A stretch of DNA of 64,000 nucleotides from Streptomyces sp. CB02400 (GTDB lineage Bacteria; Actinomycetota; Actinomycetes; Streptomycetales; Streptomycetaceae), in NCBI RefSeq assembly GCF_001905725.1, contig NZ_LIWB01000017.1, forward strand, positions 113,892 through 177,891, written 5' to 3'. The notes beneath the pieces are model-generated. The model was not told where the DNA came from, did not search any database, and worked only from the letters and a program-made list of their open reading frames with translations. Made by a program: the position numbers and the translations under genes. Shown one piece after another: positions 1 through 7,634 of this stretch (positions are counted from its first letter, which is position 1; each line of letters starts with the position of its first letter).

Positions 1-372
1 ACGGAACTGCTGCGGCTGGTGACCGCCGTCGCCGACCACCTCGGCGCCGCACCGCTGGCCCGGTCCGCCACGCTGCTGGCGCAGCGCGCCCGCCTCGCAC
101 TGCCCTCCGCCACCCGCGAGCCGGCCCCCGCCGCCCCGGCCGACACGCTCGGCCTCACCAGCCGCGAGCACGACGTCCTGCGCCTGGTGGCCGCCGGCCA
201 CACCAACCGCCGTATCGCCGAGGCACTCTTCATCTCCCCGAAGACGGCCAGCGTCCACGTCTCCAACATCCTCGCCAAGCTGGGCGTCTCCGGCCGCGGG
301 GAGGCGGCGGCGGTGGCGCACCGGCTCGGTCTGTTCGCGGCGCAGACGGATGAACGGCTGGCGGCGGGATAA
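1..372 (+). CDS. LuxR-family transcriptional regulator, C-terminal part (5' end outside window)
   Basis: The frame is open from base 1, so this is the last 123 residues of a larger protein whose start lies left of the window. The C-terminal half is a LuxR/GerE helix-turn-helix: the segment beginning LTSREHDVLRLVAAG, then NRRIAEALFISPKTASVHVSNILAKLG, matches the family's recognition helix and its conserved Thr, Val and Leu positions. The preceding Ala/Arg-rich stretch would fit the helical tail of a large ATP-binding LuxR (LAL) protein, but no ATPase motif is visible, so a response regulator or a plain LuxR protein cannot be excluded. The DNA-binding role is secure; the regulon is unknown. Confidence 0.85.
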   Translation, partial: TELLRLVTAVADHLGAAPLARSATLLAQRARLALPSATREPAPAAPADTLGLTSREHDVLRLVAAGHTNRRIAEALFISPKTASVHVSNILAKLGVSGRGEAAAVAHRLGLFAAQTDERLAAG

Positions 373-409
373 TGGGTGTGCGATCCATTCGTCCCTGGGG
401 AGGGGAGCG

Positions 410-598
410 ATGTTCAACGCTTTCGAGGAACTGTTCGCCCCCGGCCGTAAACACACCCGCGACGAGCAGAACCGTCTGGAGCTGACCCGGGAGGACGTCG
501 GCGACGCCGACCCCGGACGCGGGCCGATAGACCTCGCGTCCGGAAAGGTCACCGTGCGCCCGCCGGCCGCCCCGGAGGAGGAACCCGACGAGACATGA
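410..598 (+). CDS. Small DUF6191-type hypothetical protein (62 aa)
   Basis: This is a 62-residue acidic, soluble protein beginning MFNAFEELFAPGRKHTRDEQ. I recognise it as the small conserved Streptomyces family DUF6191, which has no known function. The ATG at 410 is chosen because AGGGGAG lies 2 to 8 bases upstream and family members start MFN; an in-frame start at 350 would overlap the end of the LuxR gene. There is no signal peptide or membrane segment. It lies 37 bases after the LuxR gene on the same strand and could be cotranscribed. Its stop nearly abuts the convergent sugar dehydrogenase gene. Confidence 0.7.
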   Translation: MFNAFEELFAPGRKHTRDEQNRLELTREDVGDADPGRGPIDLASGKVTVRPPAAPEEEPDET

Positions 599-605
599 GC
601 GCCGC

Positions 606-1772
606 CTAGCTCACTTCCAGCTCCAGGATCCGGTCGTCGCCCTCCTTCGGGCTGCCGCGGCCGTCCGTGTTGCTGGTGACCAGCCAGAGCTTGTTGCCGC
701 CCGCCGGGGCCACCGTGCGCAGGCGGCCGTACTCGTCCTCCAGGAAGGACTCCGGGTCCGCCGAGGCCTCCGTGCCCTTCAGAGGTATGCGCCACAGCCG
801 CTCGCCGCCCAGGCCGGCCATCCAGATCGATCCCTCGGCGTAGGCGATACCGCTGGGGGAGGCCTCGTCCGTGGTCCACTGGTCGACCGGGTTGTGGAAG
901 CCGCCGTCGTCCGACTCGCCCTCCGCCTCCGGCCAGCCGTAGTTGTCACCGGGCTTGATCGCGTTCAGCTCGTCCCAGGTGTCCTGGCCGAACTCCGAGG
1001 CGAACAGCCGCTGTTTGGCGTCCCAGGCCAGCCCCTGCACATTGCGGTGGCCGTACGAGTACACCGCGGAGTCGGGGAACGGGTTGCCCGGGGCCGGCTC
1101 GCCCTCCGGGGTCAGCCGCAGGATCTTGCCGCCCAGGGACTCCTTGTCCTGGGACAGGCCCGTGTCACCGCTCTCGCCCGTGCCCGCGTACAGCATCTTG
1201 TCCGGGCCGAAGGCGATCCGGCCGCCGTTGTGGATCTCGCCCTTGGGGATGCCCCGGAAGACCGTGTCCGGCGCGCCGAGCTGCTCACCGGCCGGCTTCT
1301 CCTCGTCGTAGATCATGCGGACGATGCGGTTGTCGGAGGCCGAGGTGAAGTACGCGTAGATCATGCGGTCCGAGGCGTACTCGGGGGAGAGGGCGATGCC
1401 GAGCAGGCCGCCCTCGCCGGACGGCGACACCCCGGGCACCTCGCCCAGCTCGGTCTTCTCACCGGTCCTGCCGTCGACCCGGGTGACCGTCGCCTCGTCC
1501 CGGGAGGAGACCAGCAGGTCGCCGTCGGCCAGCGGGGCCAGGCCCCAGGGGGTGCTCAGGCCCGTGGTCACCGTGCGCACCACCTTCACCGAGCCCTTCG
1601 CGGGCGGCGTCTCCTCCGCGCTCCCCTCCGGCGACGACGACCTCGTCGCCGTATCGCTCGGGGTGGCGCCGGCGTCCGAGCCGCCCGGCGGTCCCCCGTC
1701 GTCGGAGGAGCAGCCGGCGGTCAGCAGGAGCGCGGCGGCGGCCAGTACGGCCGTCACGGCTCGTCGTTGCAC
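606..1772 (-). CDS. PQQ-dependent sugar dehydrogenase, lipoprotein (GSDH beta-propeller)
   Basis: This encodes a 388-residue exported lipoprotein of the glucose/sorbosone dehydrogenase family (soluble aldose dehydrogenase, YliI-like), expected to oxidise sugars with PQQ outside the membrane. Residues 1-22 form a lipoprotein signal ending in the lipobox LTAGC. A Ser/Thr/Pro-rich linker runs to about residue 60, followed by a six-bladed propeller. Family signatures are visible: WGLAPLADGDLLV in the first blade, HNGGRIAFGPD carrying the catalytic His, GHRNVQGLAWD, and GDNYGWPEAEG. The substrate is not predictable. It converges on the small gene at 410 and sits about 110 bases downstream of the aldo/keto reductase on the same strand. 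Confidence 0.88.
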   Translation of the reverse strand: MQRRAVTAVLAAAALLLTAGCSSDDGGPPGGSDAGATPSDTATRSSSPEGSAEETPPAKGSVKVVRTVTTGLSTPWGLAPLADGDLLVSSRDEATVTRVDGRTGEKTELGEVPGVSPSGEGGLLGIALSPEYASDRMIYAYFTSASDNRIVRMIYDEEKPAGEQLGAPDTVFRGIPKGEIHNGGRIAFGPDKMLYAGTGESGDTGLSQDKESLGGKILRLTPEGEPAPGNPFPDSAVYSYGHRNVQGLAWDAKQRLFASEFGQDTWDELNAIKPGDNYGWPEAEGESDDGGFHNPVDQWTTDEASPSGIAYAEGSIWMAGLGGERLWRIPLKGTEASADPESFLEDEYGRLRTVAPAGGNKLWLVTSNTDGRGSPKEGDDRILELEVS

Positions 1773-1882
1773 GATCTCGTCCCTTCGACGCGGCGGGTCC
1801 TACCTGTCATACACCGCTCGTGCCTCCGAAGTTCCCGATCGCGGAACCCCGAACCGCGAGATCGCCGCCGCCGGCCCCTCGA

Positions 1883-2881
1883 TCAGTCCCACGACCCCTG
1901 CGCCGCGGGCAGCTCCGCGATCTCCGCGAGGTCGCGTTCCGTCAGGCGCAGGTCCACCGCGGCCGCGTTCTCCACGACCCACCGCTCCCGCTTGGTGCCG
2001 GGGACCGGGATCACCTGGCGGCCCCGGCCCAGCACCCAGGCCAGCGCCACCTGCGCCGGGGTGACGTGCTCGCCGTGCCGGCGGGCGACGCGGCGCAGGC
2101 CGGCCACGATCGGCTGGTTCGCGGCCATCATCTCGGCCGTGAAGCGGGGGTGCCGGGCGCGCAGGTCGTCCGCCTCGAAGCCGACGCCGGGCGTCAGCGT
2201 CCCGGTCAGGAAGCCGTTGCCCAGCGGCATCGCCGCCAGGAAGCCGATCCCCCGCGACGCGCACCACGGCAGCAGCGCCCGCAGCGCCTCCGGCGACCAC
2301 ACCGACAGCTCCGCCTCCACCGCGCTCACCGGAAAGACCTGCTGCACCCGCTCCAGCTGCCGGATCGTCGTGTCGTGCAGCCGCGCCCCCGGCCGCCGCG
2401 CCGAGCGCGCCCCCACCGCGCACAGCCCCAACGCCCGTACCTTTCCCGCCTGCACGAGCTCCGCCATCGCACCCCAGGTCTCCTCGACCGGGACCTCCGG
2501 GTCGGCGCGGTGCAGCTGGTAGAGGTCGATGACATCGGTCTGGAGCCGGCGCAGCGACGCGTCGCAGGCCCTTCTCACGTAGCCGGGGCGGCCGTTGGCC
2601 ACGATGTGCTGATCACCCACCAGCAGCCCGACCTTCGTGGACACGAAGGCGTCGGAGCGCCGCTCCTTCAACACGCGCCCGAGCAGCAGCTCGTTGGTGA
2701 ACGGACCGTACATGTCGGCGGTGTCGAGGAGCGTCGAGCCCGCGTCCAGCGCCCGGTGCACCGCCCTGAGCGACTCCTCGCCGCGCTGCCGGGACGTGCT
2801 GTAGCCCCAGCTCATCGGCATGCACCCGAGTCCGACGGCCCCCACCGCGAGCGCCCCCGCGCCGATCGTCCTGCGCTCCAC
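1883..2881 (-). CDS. Aldo/keto reductase
   Basis: This is a 332-residue cytosolic NADPH-dependent aldo/keto reductase with a TIM barrel. The catalytic tetrad is visible: Asp and Tyr in LDTADMYGP, Lys in FVSTKVGL, and His in LYQLHRADP. The C-terminal cofactor segment PVPGTKRERWVVENAAA is typical of the YdjG/AKR13-like subfamily that handles aldehydes and ketones. Start ATG at 2881 gives MERRTIGAGALAVGAVGLGCMPMS, the usual AKR N-terminus. The physiological substrate is unknown. It is divergent from the hydroxyacid dehydrogenase at 2957, leaving a 75-base intergenic promoter region, and may be cotranscribed with the downstream sugar dehydrogenase. Confidence 0.9.
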   Translation of the reverse strand: MERRTIGAGALAVGAVGLGCMPMSWGYSTSRQRGEESLRAVHRALDAGSTLLDTADMYGPFTNELLLGRVLKERRSDAFVSTKVGLLVGDQHIVANGRPGYVRRACDASLRRLQTDVIDLYQLHRADPEVPVEETWGAMAELVQAGKVRALGLCAVGARSARRPGARLHDTTIRQLERVQQVFPVSAVEAELSVWSPEALRALLPWCASRGIGFLAAMPLGNGFLTGTLTPGVGFEADDLRARHPRFTAEMMAANQPIVAGLRRVARRHGEHVTPAQVALAWVLGRGRQVIPVPGTKRERWVVENAAAVDLRLTERDLAEIAELPAAQGSWD

Positions 2882-2956
2882 CTGGTCGTGACCCTCCCTC
2901 TCCGGCCCCCCAACCTAACCTCTGCGCTCCCGCACTCCTGAACTAGCCTCCGAACC

Positions 2957-3910
2957 ATGAACGCTGCTGACGTATGGCTTCCCATTCCGCCGGACGAGAT
3001 CGAGGGCCTTCCCGAAGGGCCGCACTACCGTTTCTGGGACGGGGGTGAGGAGTTCCCCGCCGACCCGGCCGACTGCGTCTTCTACGTCGTGCCGTACATG
3101 AAGCCCGCCGGGGTCGGTGTGCGGCCGATGCCCCTGATGCGTTCCGTGCGGGTCGTGCAGACCCTGTCGGCCGGCACCGACAACGTGGAGCCAGGTCTGA
3201 AGCACCTGCCCGCCGGCGTACGGCTGTGCAACGCGCGCGGTGTGCACGAGGCCAGTACCGCCGAGCTCACGCTCGCGCTGATCCTGGCCTCCCTGCGGGG
3301 CGTCCCCGATTTCGTGCGGGCGCAGGACAAGGGGGAGTGGCGCGGCGGGTTCCGGCCCGCGCTCGCCGACAAGAACGTGCTCATCGTGGGGTACGGCTCG
3401 ATCGGCGCGGCCATCGAGGACCGGCTCGTTCCGTTCGAGCTCGCGCGGGTGGCGCGCGTCGCGCGCTCCGCACGCACCACGGAGCGCGGTCCGGTGCACC
3501 CGCTCACCGAACTGCCCGCCCTGCTCCCGGAGGCGGACGTCGTCGTCCTCTCCACGCCGCTGACCGAGACCACCCGGCACCTCGTGGACGCCGGGTTCCT
3601 GGCCCGGATGAAGGACGGCGCGCTGCTGGTGAACGTGGCCCGCGGGGGCGTCGTCGACACCAAGGCGCTGCTCACAGAGCTGGAGAGCGGCCGCATCACC
3701 GCGGCCCTCGACGTCACCGACCCCGAACCGCTGCCCTCGGAACACCCCCTGTGGCGGGCACCGGGCGTCCTCATCACCCCGCACGTCGGCGGACCCACCT
3801 CCGCCTTCCGGCCGCGCGCCGAGCGGTTGCTGGTCAATCAGTTGCGCCGTCACCTGAACCAGGAGGAGCCCGGCAACGTGGTCCTGGTGACGGGAGCGGG
3901 AGACCTGTAG
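2957..3910 (+). CDS. D-isomer-specific 2-hydroxyacid dehydrogenase
   Basis: This is a 317-residue NAD-dependent dehydrogenase of the D-2-hydroxyacid/phosphoglycerate dehydrogenase superfamily. The Rossmann motif GYGSIGAAIE lies near residue 150. The catalytic residues are in place: Arg in VNVARGGVVDT, Glu in DVTDPEPLP, and His in ITPHVGG. It has no ACT or ASB domain, so it is not the serine-pathway enzyme, which is the separate serA at 11416; a glyoxylate/hydroxypyruvate reductase role is more likely. The ATG at 2957 has no strong Shine-Dalgarno, as often seen with short Streptomyces leaders. The precise substrate is undetermined. Confidence 0.88.
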   Translation: MNAADVWLPIPPDEIEGLPEGPHYRFWDGGEEFPADPADCVFYVVPYMKPAGVGVRPMPLMRSVRVVQTLSAGTDNVEPGLKHLPAGVRLCNARGVHEASTAELTLALILASLRGVPDFVRAQDKGEWRGGFRPALADKNVLIVGYGSIGAAIEDRLVPFELARVARVARSARTTERGPVHPLTELPALLPEADVVVLSTPLTETTRHLVDAGFLARMKDGALLVNVARGGVVDTKALLTELESGRITAALDVTDPEPLPSEHPLWRAPGVLITPHVGGPTSAFRPRAERLLVNQLRRHLNQEEPGNVVLVTGAGDL

Positions 3911-4419
3911 TCCACTTCGAGTACCGTCCGCGTTTCTCCGGGCGCGGTGGGTACTCATATATCAGTTGATCGTTACGGAGCGTAGAGAACCTATGTCCCT
4001 GAGTGACGATACTGGTGTATCGTCCCGACAGGGGCCGCGCCGCTGACCATCGGCGCGGGGGCAGGACACTGCGGACAGTGAGGGGGGCGACGGGCGATGC
4101 ACGGCCTATGGACGAGCGATCCGACGCGGCGGAGCCGTCGGCGACGATCGTGGCGCACGGCCGCACGCCGCCGCGGCCACCACACCCGGTACGGCGGCCC
4201 TCACGACGGTCCCGGCCGCCACCCCCACCGGCACGGCAGCCGCGGAAGGCACGCCCACCCGGTGTACCGGCGGCAGAGGGGATGCCGTTCGGATCTTGCC
4301 GGGAGCGCGGGGCCCGGAACGCGCTCCCTCACTGCCCGAAGGGGTGTGGGCGGTACCCCCGGCACGATCCGAACGACACCCCTCGGGGACCCGGGAGCGG
4401 AGCGGACCGGGAGGTACCG
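3911..4419. other. Long intergenic region upstream of the GGDEF/EAL gene, with a 20-bp dyad
   Basis: I see no convincing gene in these 509 bases. The sequence around 3955-3975 is unusually A+T-rich for this genome and is the likeliest promoter zone. A perfect inverted repeat, GACGATAC-TGGT-GTATCGTC, lies at 4005-4024. A 17-codon ORF at 3993-4046 (MSLSDDTGVSS...) spans the dyad but has no clear ribosome-binding site. Reading frames that extend the downstream protein back to 4003 have a composition unlike its domain and are treated as untranslated. Confidence 0.5.
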
Positions 4420-7404
4420 GTGAGTGCGCCCACCCCCACCTCCACGCTCGACGGAGCACTGCGGCAGCAGCCCGCGCCGCCGGCGGCCGGCGCACCGGCC
4501 GCCGGCCGCCGGCCCGGCCCGGCCGCCCAACTCGTTCTCGCCCTGGTCTGCGCGGCCTACGCCGTCGGCGCCGCGTTCGGCTGGGGCTCGGAACAACTCG
4601 CGCTGATCATGGGCGACTTCGGACTGAGCGCCGCGGCCGGTGCCGCCGCCGTGTCCTGTTTCGTCTACGCCCGCAGCCCCCGCACCCGGTTTCGGCCCGC
4701 CTGGCTGCTGTTCGGCCTCTCCTCGGCCATGGCCTCCCTGGGCAACCTGGTCTGGGGGTGGTACGAGGTCGTCCTCGGGCTTCCCGTACCCAGCCCCAGC
4801 TCCGCCGACCTGTTCTTCCTGTGCTTCGCGCCACCCGCCATCGTGGGGCTGCTGGTGCTCGCCAAACGGCCCGTGACCAAGGCCGGCTGGGTCTGTCTCG
4901 CCCTGGACGCCTGGCTGATCGGCGGCTCCCTGCTCACCCTCGCGTGGAGCCTCGCCCTCGCCCAGGCCGCGCAGGCCGAGGGGCCGGGCGTCGCGCACAC
5001 CGCGCTGTCACTGGCGTACCCGCTGCTCGACATCGCCCTGGTCAGCATGGTGCTCGCGCTGCACTTCCGGCGCTCGGCGGTCAACCGGTCCGCGGTCAAC
5101 ACCGCGATCGGCGCGCTCGCGCTGACCGTGATGTGCGACGCCCTGTTCACCTCCCCGCTGCTGCACGCCGACTACCGCTCCGGACAACTGCTCGACGCGG
5201 GCTGGTTCGCCGGCTCGCTGCTCCTGGCGTACGCCCCCTGGACCGCGCCCCGCGGCGGACAGCCCGAGCGGGAGGGGCACACGCGCGTGGTCCGCGAGCA
5301 CCTGCCCGGACGGTACGGCACGCCGGACCACCATCACGGCCCGCCCCCCGGCGAGCACACCCGGTACCCGCTCTCCCGGCCCATCACCGGCTCCCTCGCC
5401 GCGCTCACGCCGTACCTCGCCGCGGCCGTATGCACCCTGGGGATCCTCTACAACGTCCTCAACGGCCGCAGCGTCGACCGCGTCGTGCTGCTCACCGGGG
5501 GCACCGTGGTGCTCGCGCTCGTCGTGCGCCAGGGCATCATGCTGCTCGACAACATCACCCTCACCCAGGAACTGGCGCAGAAGGAGAACCACTTCCGCTC
5601 CCTGGTGCAGGGCTCCAGCGACGTCATCATGATCGCCGCCCCCAGCGGCATCCTCCGCTACGTCTCCCCGGCCGCCGCCGGGGTCTACGGCAGGCCCGCG
5701 GAGGAGCTGGAGGGGACCGAACTGGCCGGTCTCATCCACCCGGAGGACCTGGGCTGCGTCGTGCACGAGGTGCGCCGCTTCCTCGCCGCCAGTCCGGTCG
5801 AGGAACCCACCACCCGCATCGAGTGCCGCTTCCGATCCGGCGACGGGGGCTGGCTGAACGTCGAGTCGACCGTCAACCGGCACCACGGCGGCCTGATCTT
5901 CAACAGCCGTGACGTGACCGAACGCGTGCGGCTCCAGGCGCAGCTCCAGCACAACGCGGAGCACGACCCGCTCACCGACCTGCCCAACCGCGCCCTGTTC
6001 ACCCGGCGCGTCCAGCAGGCCCTGTCCGGCCGCCGCGCCTCGGACCGCGGGGCCGCCCTCAGAGGCACGGCGGTGCTCTTCATCGACCTCGACGGCTTCA
6101 AGGGCGTCAACGACACCATCGGACACCAGGCCGGGGACGAGCTGCTCGTCCAGGCCGCCCGCAGACTCCAGGACGCGGTCCGCAAGGGCGACACCGCCTC
6201 CCGGCTGGGCGGCGACGAGTTCGCGGCCCTGATCGTCGGCGACGGCGTCCGCGACCGGGACGCCCGCGAGCGGCACATCGTCGAACTCGCCGACCGGCTG
6301 AGAGCGACCCTCTCCCAGCCCTACGCCATCGACGGCAACGATGTCCGGGTCAACGCCTCCATCGGCGTGGCCTTCGCCGAACCCGGCCTCGGCGCGGGCG
6401 AACTGCTGCGCAACGCCGACCTCGCCATGTACCGGGCCAAGGCCGCCGGCAAGGGCCGCGTGGAGCTGTACAAGCCGCAGATGCAGCAGGACGTGGTGCG
6501 CAGGGCGGAGCTGGCCACCCGGCTGCGTGCGGCGCTGCACCACGGCGAGTTCGCCCTGCTGCACCAGCCGGTGGTGTGCCTGGCGGACGGCCGGATCACC
6601 TCGGTCTGCGCCCAGGCGCGCTGGCGCTCCTCCCAGGGGGTGCTGTTCACCCCCGCGGAGTTCCTGCGCGTGGCCGAGGACAGCGAGAAGACCGCCGAGC
6701 TGGGCCGCTGGGTGCTGGAGGAGGCCGTCGAGCAGGCCGCCGAACGGCACGCGACCGGTCTGCCCGTCCCGGTGGCCGTCCGGCTGAGCGCGCACCGGCT
6801 CCTCGACCGGTCACTGCCGCTGGGCTCGATCGAGGCCCTGCTGACCCGGCACGGGCTGCCGTCCGGCTCCCTGGTCGTCGAGCTGGCCGACACCGACCCC
6901 AGGGCGTCGCTCGACGAGCTGGAGCGCCGGCTGACCGTGCTCAAGCGGCTCGGCGTCCGGATCGCGCTCGACGGCTTCGGCAGCGGACCCGCGGCGATCA
7001 CGGCCCTCAGACGGCTCCCCGTCGACGTGCTGAAGCTCGACCGGGGCCTGGTCGACGGCGTGGTGGAGTCCGCGCGGCTGCACAAGATCACCAGCGGGCT
7101 GCTGCGGATCGCCGCCGACCTCGGGATGCAGTCCGTGGCCGGCGGCGTGGACCTGCCCGAGCAGGTCGCGGCCCTGCGCGCGATGGGCTGTACGCACGGG
7201 CAGGGCAAGGCCTTCTCCGGGCCGCTGGACGAGTACCGGCTGCGCAGGGTCCTGGCCGCCGGGCACTACCCGGTGCCGCCCGGACCGGCCGAACCCGTGT
7301 TCGTCGGCGGGGGCTCCGGTGTGTACTCCACCGGAGTGACCGCCGTACTCCAGGGCGGTACGGCACTGCGCTCACATAATGAGACTCCCGTCCCACCCAC
7401 TTGA
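4420..7404 (+). CDS. cdgC: Membrane GGDEF-EAL protein with PAS domain, EAL degenerate (CdgC-like diguanylate cyclase)
   Basis: This 994-residue protein should make cyclic di-GMP, which controls development in Streptomyces. About ten hydrophobic segments occupy residues 30-390, followed by a PAS domain (about 390-510) and a GGDEF domain. The GGDEF motif is intact at residues 597-601 and is preceded five residues earlier by the inhibitory-site motif RKGD (588-591). A C-terminal EAL domain follows but looks catalytically dead: the EAL signature is replaced by Cys-Ala-Gln at 730-732 and the DDFG motif reads DGFG at 851-854. Start GTG 4420 is chosen because GGGAGG lies 5 bases upstream. The symbol rests on recollection that the equivalent gene beside ilvB in S. 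coelicolor (SCO5511) is cdgC. Its stop overlaps the ilvB promoter. Confidence 0.85.
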   Translation: MSAPTPTSTLDGALRQQPAPPAAGAPAAGRRPGPAAQLVLALVCAAYAVGAAFGWGSEQLALIMGDFGLSAAAGAAAVSCFVYARSPRTRFRPAWLLFGLSSAMASLGNLVWGWYEVVLGLPVPSPSSADLFFLCFAPPAIVGLLVLAKRPVTKAGWVCLALDAWLIGGSLLTLAWSLALAQAAQAEGPGVAHTALSLAYPLLDIALVSMVLALHFRRSAVNRSAVNTAIGALALTVMCDALFTSPLLHADYRSGQLLDAGWFAGSLLLAYAPWTAPRGGQPEREGHTRVVREHLPGRYGTPDHHHGPPPGEHTRYPLSRPITGSLAALTPYLAAAVCTLGILYNVLNGRSVDRVVLLTGGTVVLALVVRQGIMLLDNITLTQELAQKENHFRSLVQGSSDVIMIAAPSGILRYVSPAAAGVYGRPAEELEGTELAGLIHPEDLGCVVHEVRRFLAASPVEEPTTRIECRFRSGDGGWLNVESTVNRHHGGLIFNSRDVTERVRLQAQLQHNAEHDPLTDLPNRALFTRRVQQALSGRRASDRGAALRGTAVLFIDLDGFKGVNDTIGHQAGDELLVQAARRLQDAVRKGDTASRLGGDEFAALIVGDGVRDRDARERHIVELADRLRATLSQPYAIDGNDVRVNASIGVAFAEPGLGAGELLRNADLAMYRAKAAGKGRVELYKPQMQQDVVRRAELATRLRAALHHGEFALLHQPVVCLADGRITSVCAQARWRSSQGVLFTPAEFLRVAEDSEKTAELGRWVLEEAVEQAAERHATGLPVPVAVRLSAHRLLDRSLPLGSIEALLTRHGLPSGSLVVELADTDPRASLDELERRLTVLKRLGVRIALDGFGSGPAAITALRRLPVDVLKLDRGLVDGVVESARLHKITSGLLRIAADLGMQSVAGGVDLPEQVAALRAMGCTHGQGKAFSGPLDEYRLRRVLAAGHYPVPPGPAEPVFVGGGSGVYSTGVTAVLQGGTALRSHNETPVPPT

Positions 7405-7430
7405 CACTGGGTGTGCGCCGGGTGGAGGGT
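7401..7430 (+). promoter_or_regulatory. Probable promoter of the ilvBNC operon
   Basis: A consensus -35 hexamer TTGACA (7401-7406) lies 18 bases before a weak -10 GAGGGT (7425-7430). Initiation would fall near 7437, so the leader peptide ATG at 7438 would be at or next to the transcript's 5' end (leaderless). The -35 overlaps the stop codon of the upstream GGDEF gene. Confidence 0.5.
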
Positions 7431-7437
7431 CAGTGCC

Positions 7438-7479
7438 ATGCGCACCCGAATTCTCGTACTTGGAAAGCGCGTCGGCTGA
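7438..7479 (+). CDS. ilvB leader peptide MRTRILVLGKRVG (attenuation)
   Basis: A 13-codon ORF lies ahead of a terminator and 155 bases upstream of ilvB. It contains the run Ile-Leu-Val-Leu, the three end products of the pathway, using ATT, CTC, GTA and CTT. ATT, GTA and CTT are uncommon codons in this GC-rich genome, which would sharpen ribosome stalling. The arrangement is that of a classic branched-chain amino acid attenuator: stalling at these codons when charged tRNA is scarce should prevent terminator formation. No Shine-Dalgarno precedes the ATG, in line with a leaderless transcript. Confidence 0.85.
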   Translation: MRTRILVLGKRVG

Positions 7480-7554
7480 CGCTGAGCCTCCACCGCTCAG
7501 CGACCACCACCCGGCGCGCTCCCCTCGCTTGCCTTACGGCACGAGGGGTTTTTT
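7480..7554 (+). terminator. ilvB attenuator: upstream hairpin plus intrinsic terminator
   Basis: Immediately after the leader stop is a hairpin with arms CGCTGAG (7480-7486) and CTCAGCG (7496-7502). A second, terminator-type hairpin has outer arms CCCCTCG (7521-7527) and CGAGGGG (7542-7548), inner arms TGCC/GGCA (7530-7533 and 7538-7541), and the run TTTTTT at 7549-7554. A real U-run terminator is rare in Streptomyces, which supports a regulatory role. Confidence 0.85.
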
Positions 7555-7634
7555 GTTGCACAGGCACCCGCCGAGCAGCACGCGTAACCCGTACAAAATT
7601 CGCAAAAACCCTCAGCATCGAGAAGAGAATGCCG

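Noticed and set aside
3993..4046. 17-codon leader peptide upstream of the GGDEF gene
   Set aside because: No Shine-Dalgarno, no biased amino acid codons and no terminator follow; kept only as a note with the dyad.
4003..4419. N-terminal extension of the GGDEF/EAL protein by 139 residues
   Set aside because: Pro/Arg-rich composition without domain, and a good ribosome-binding site exists at the GTG 4420.
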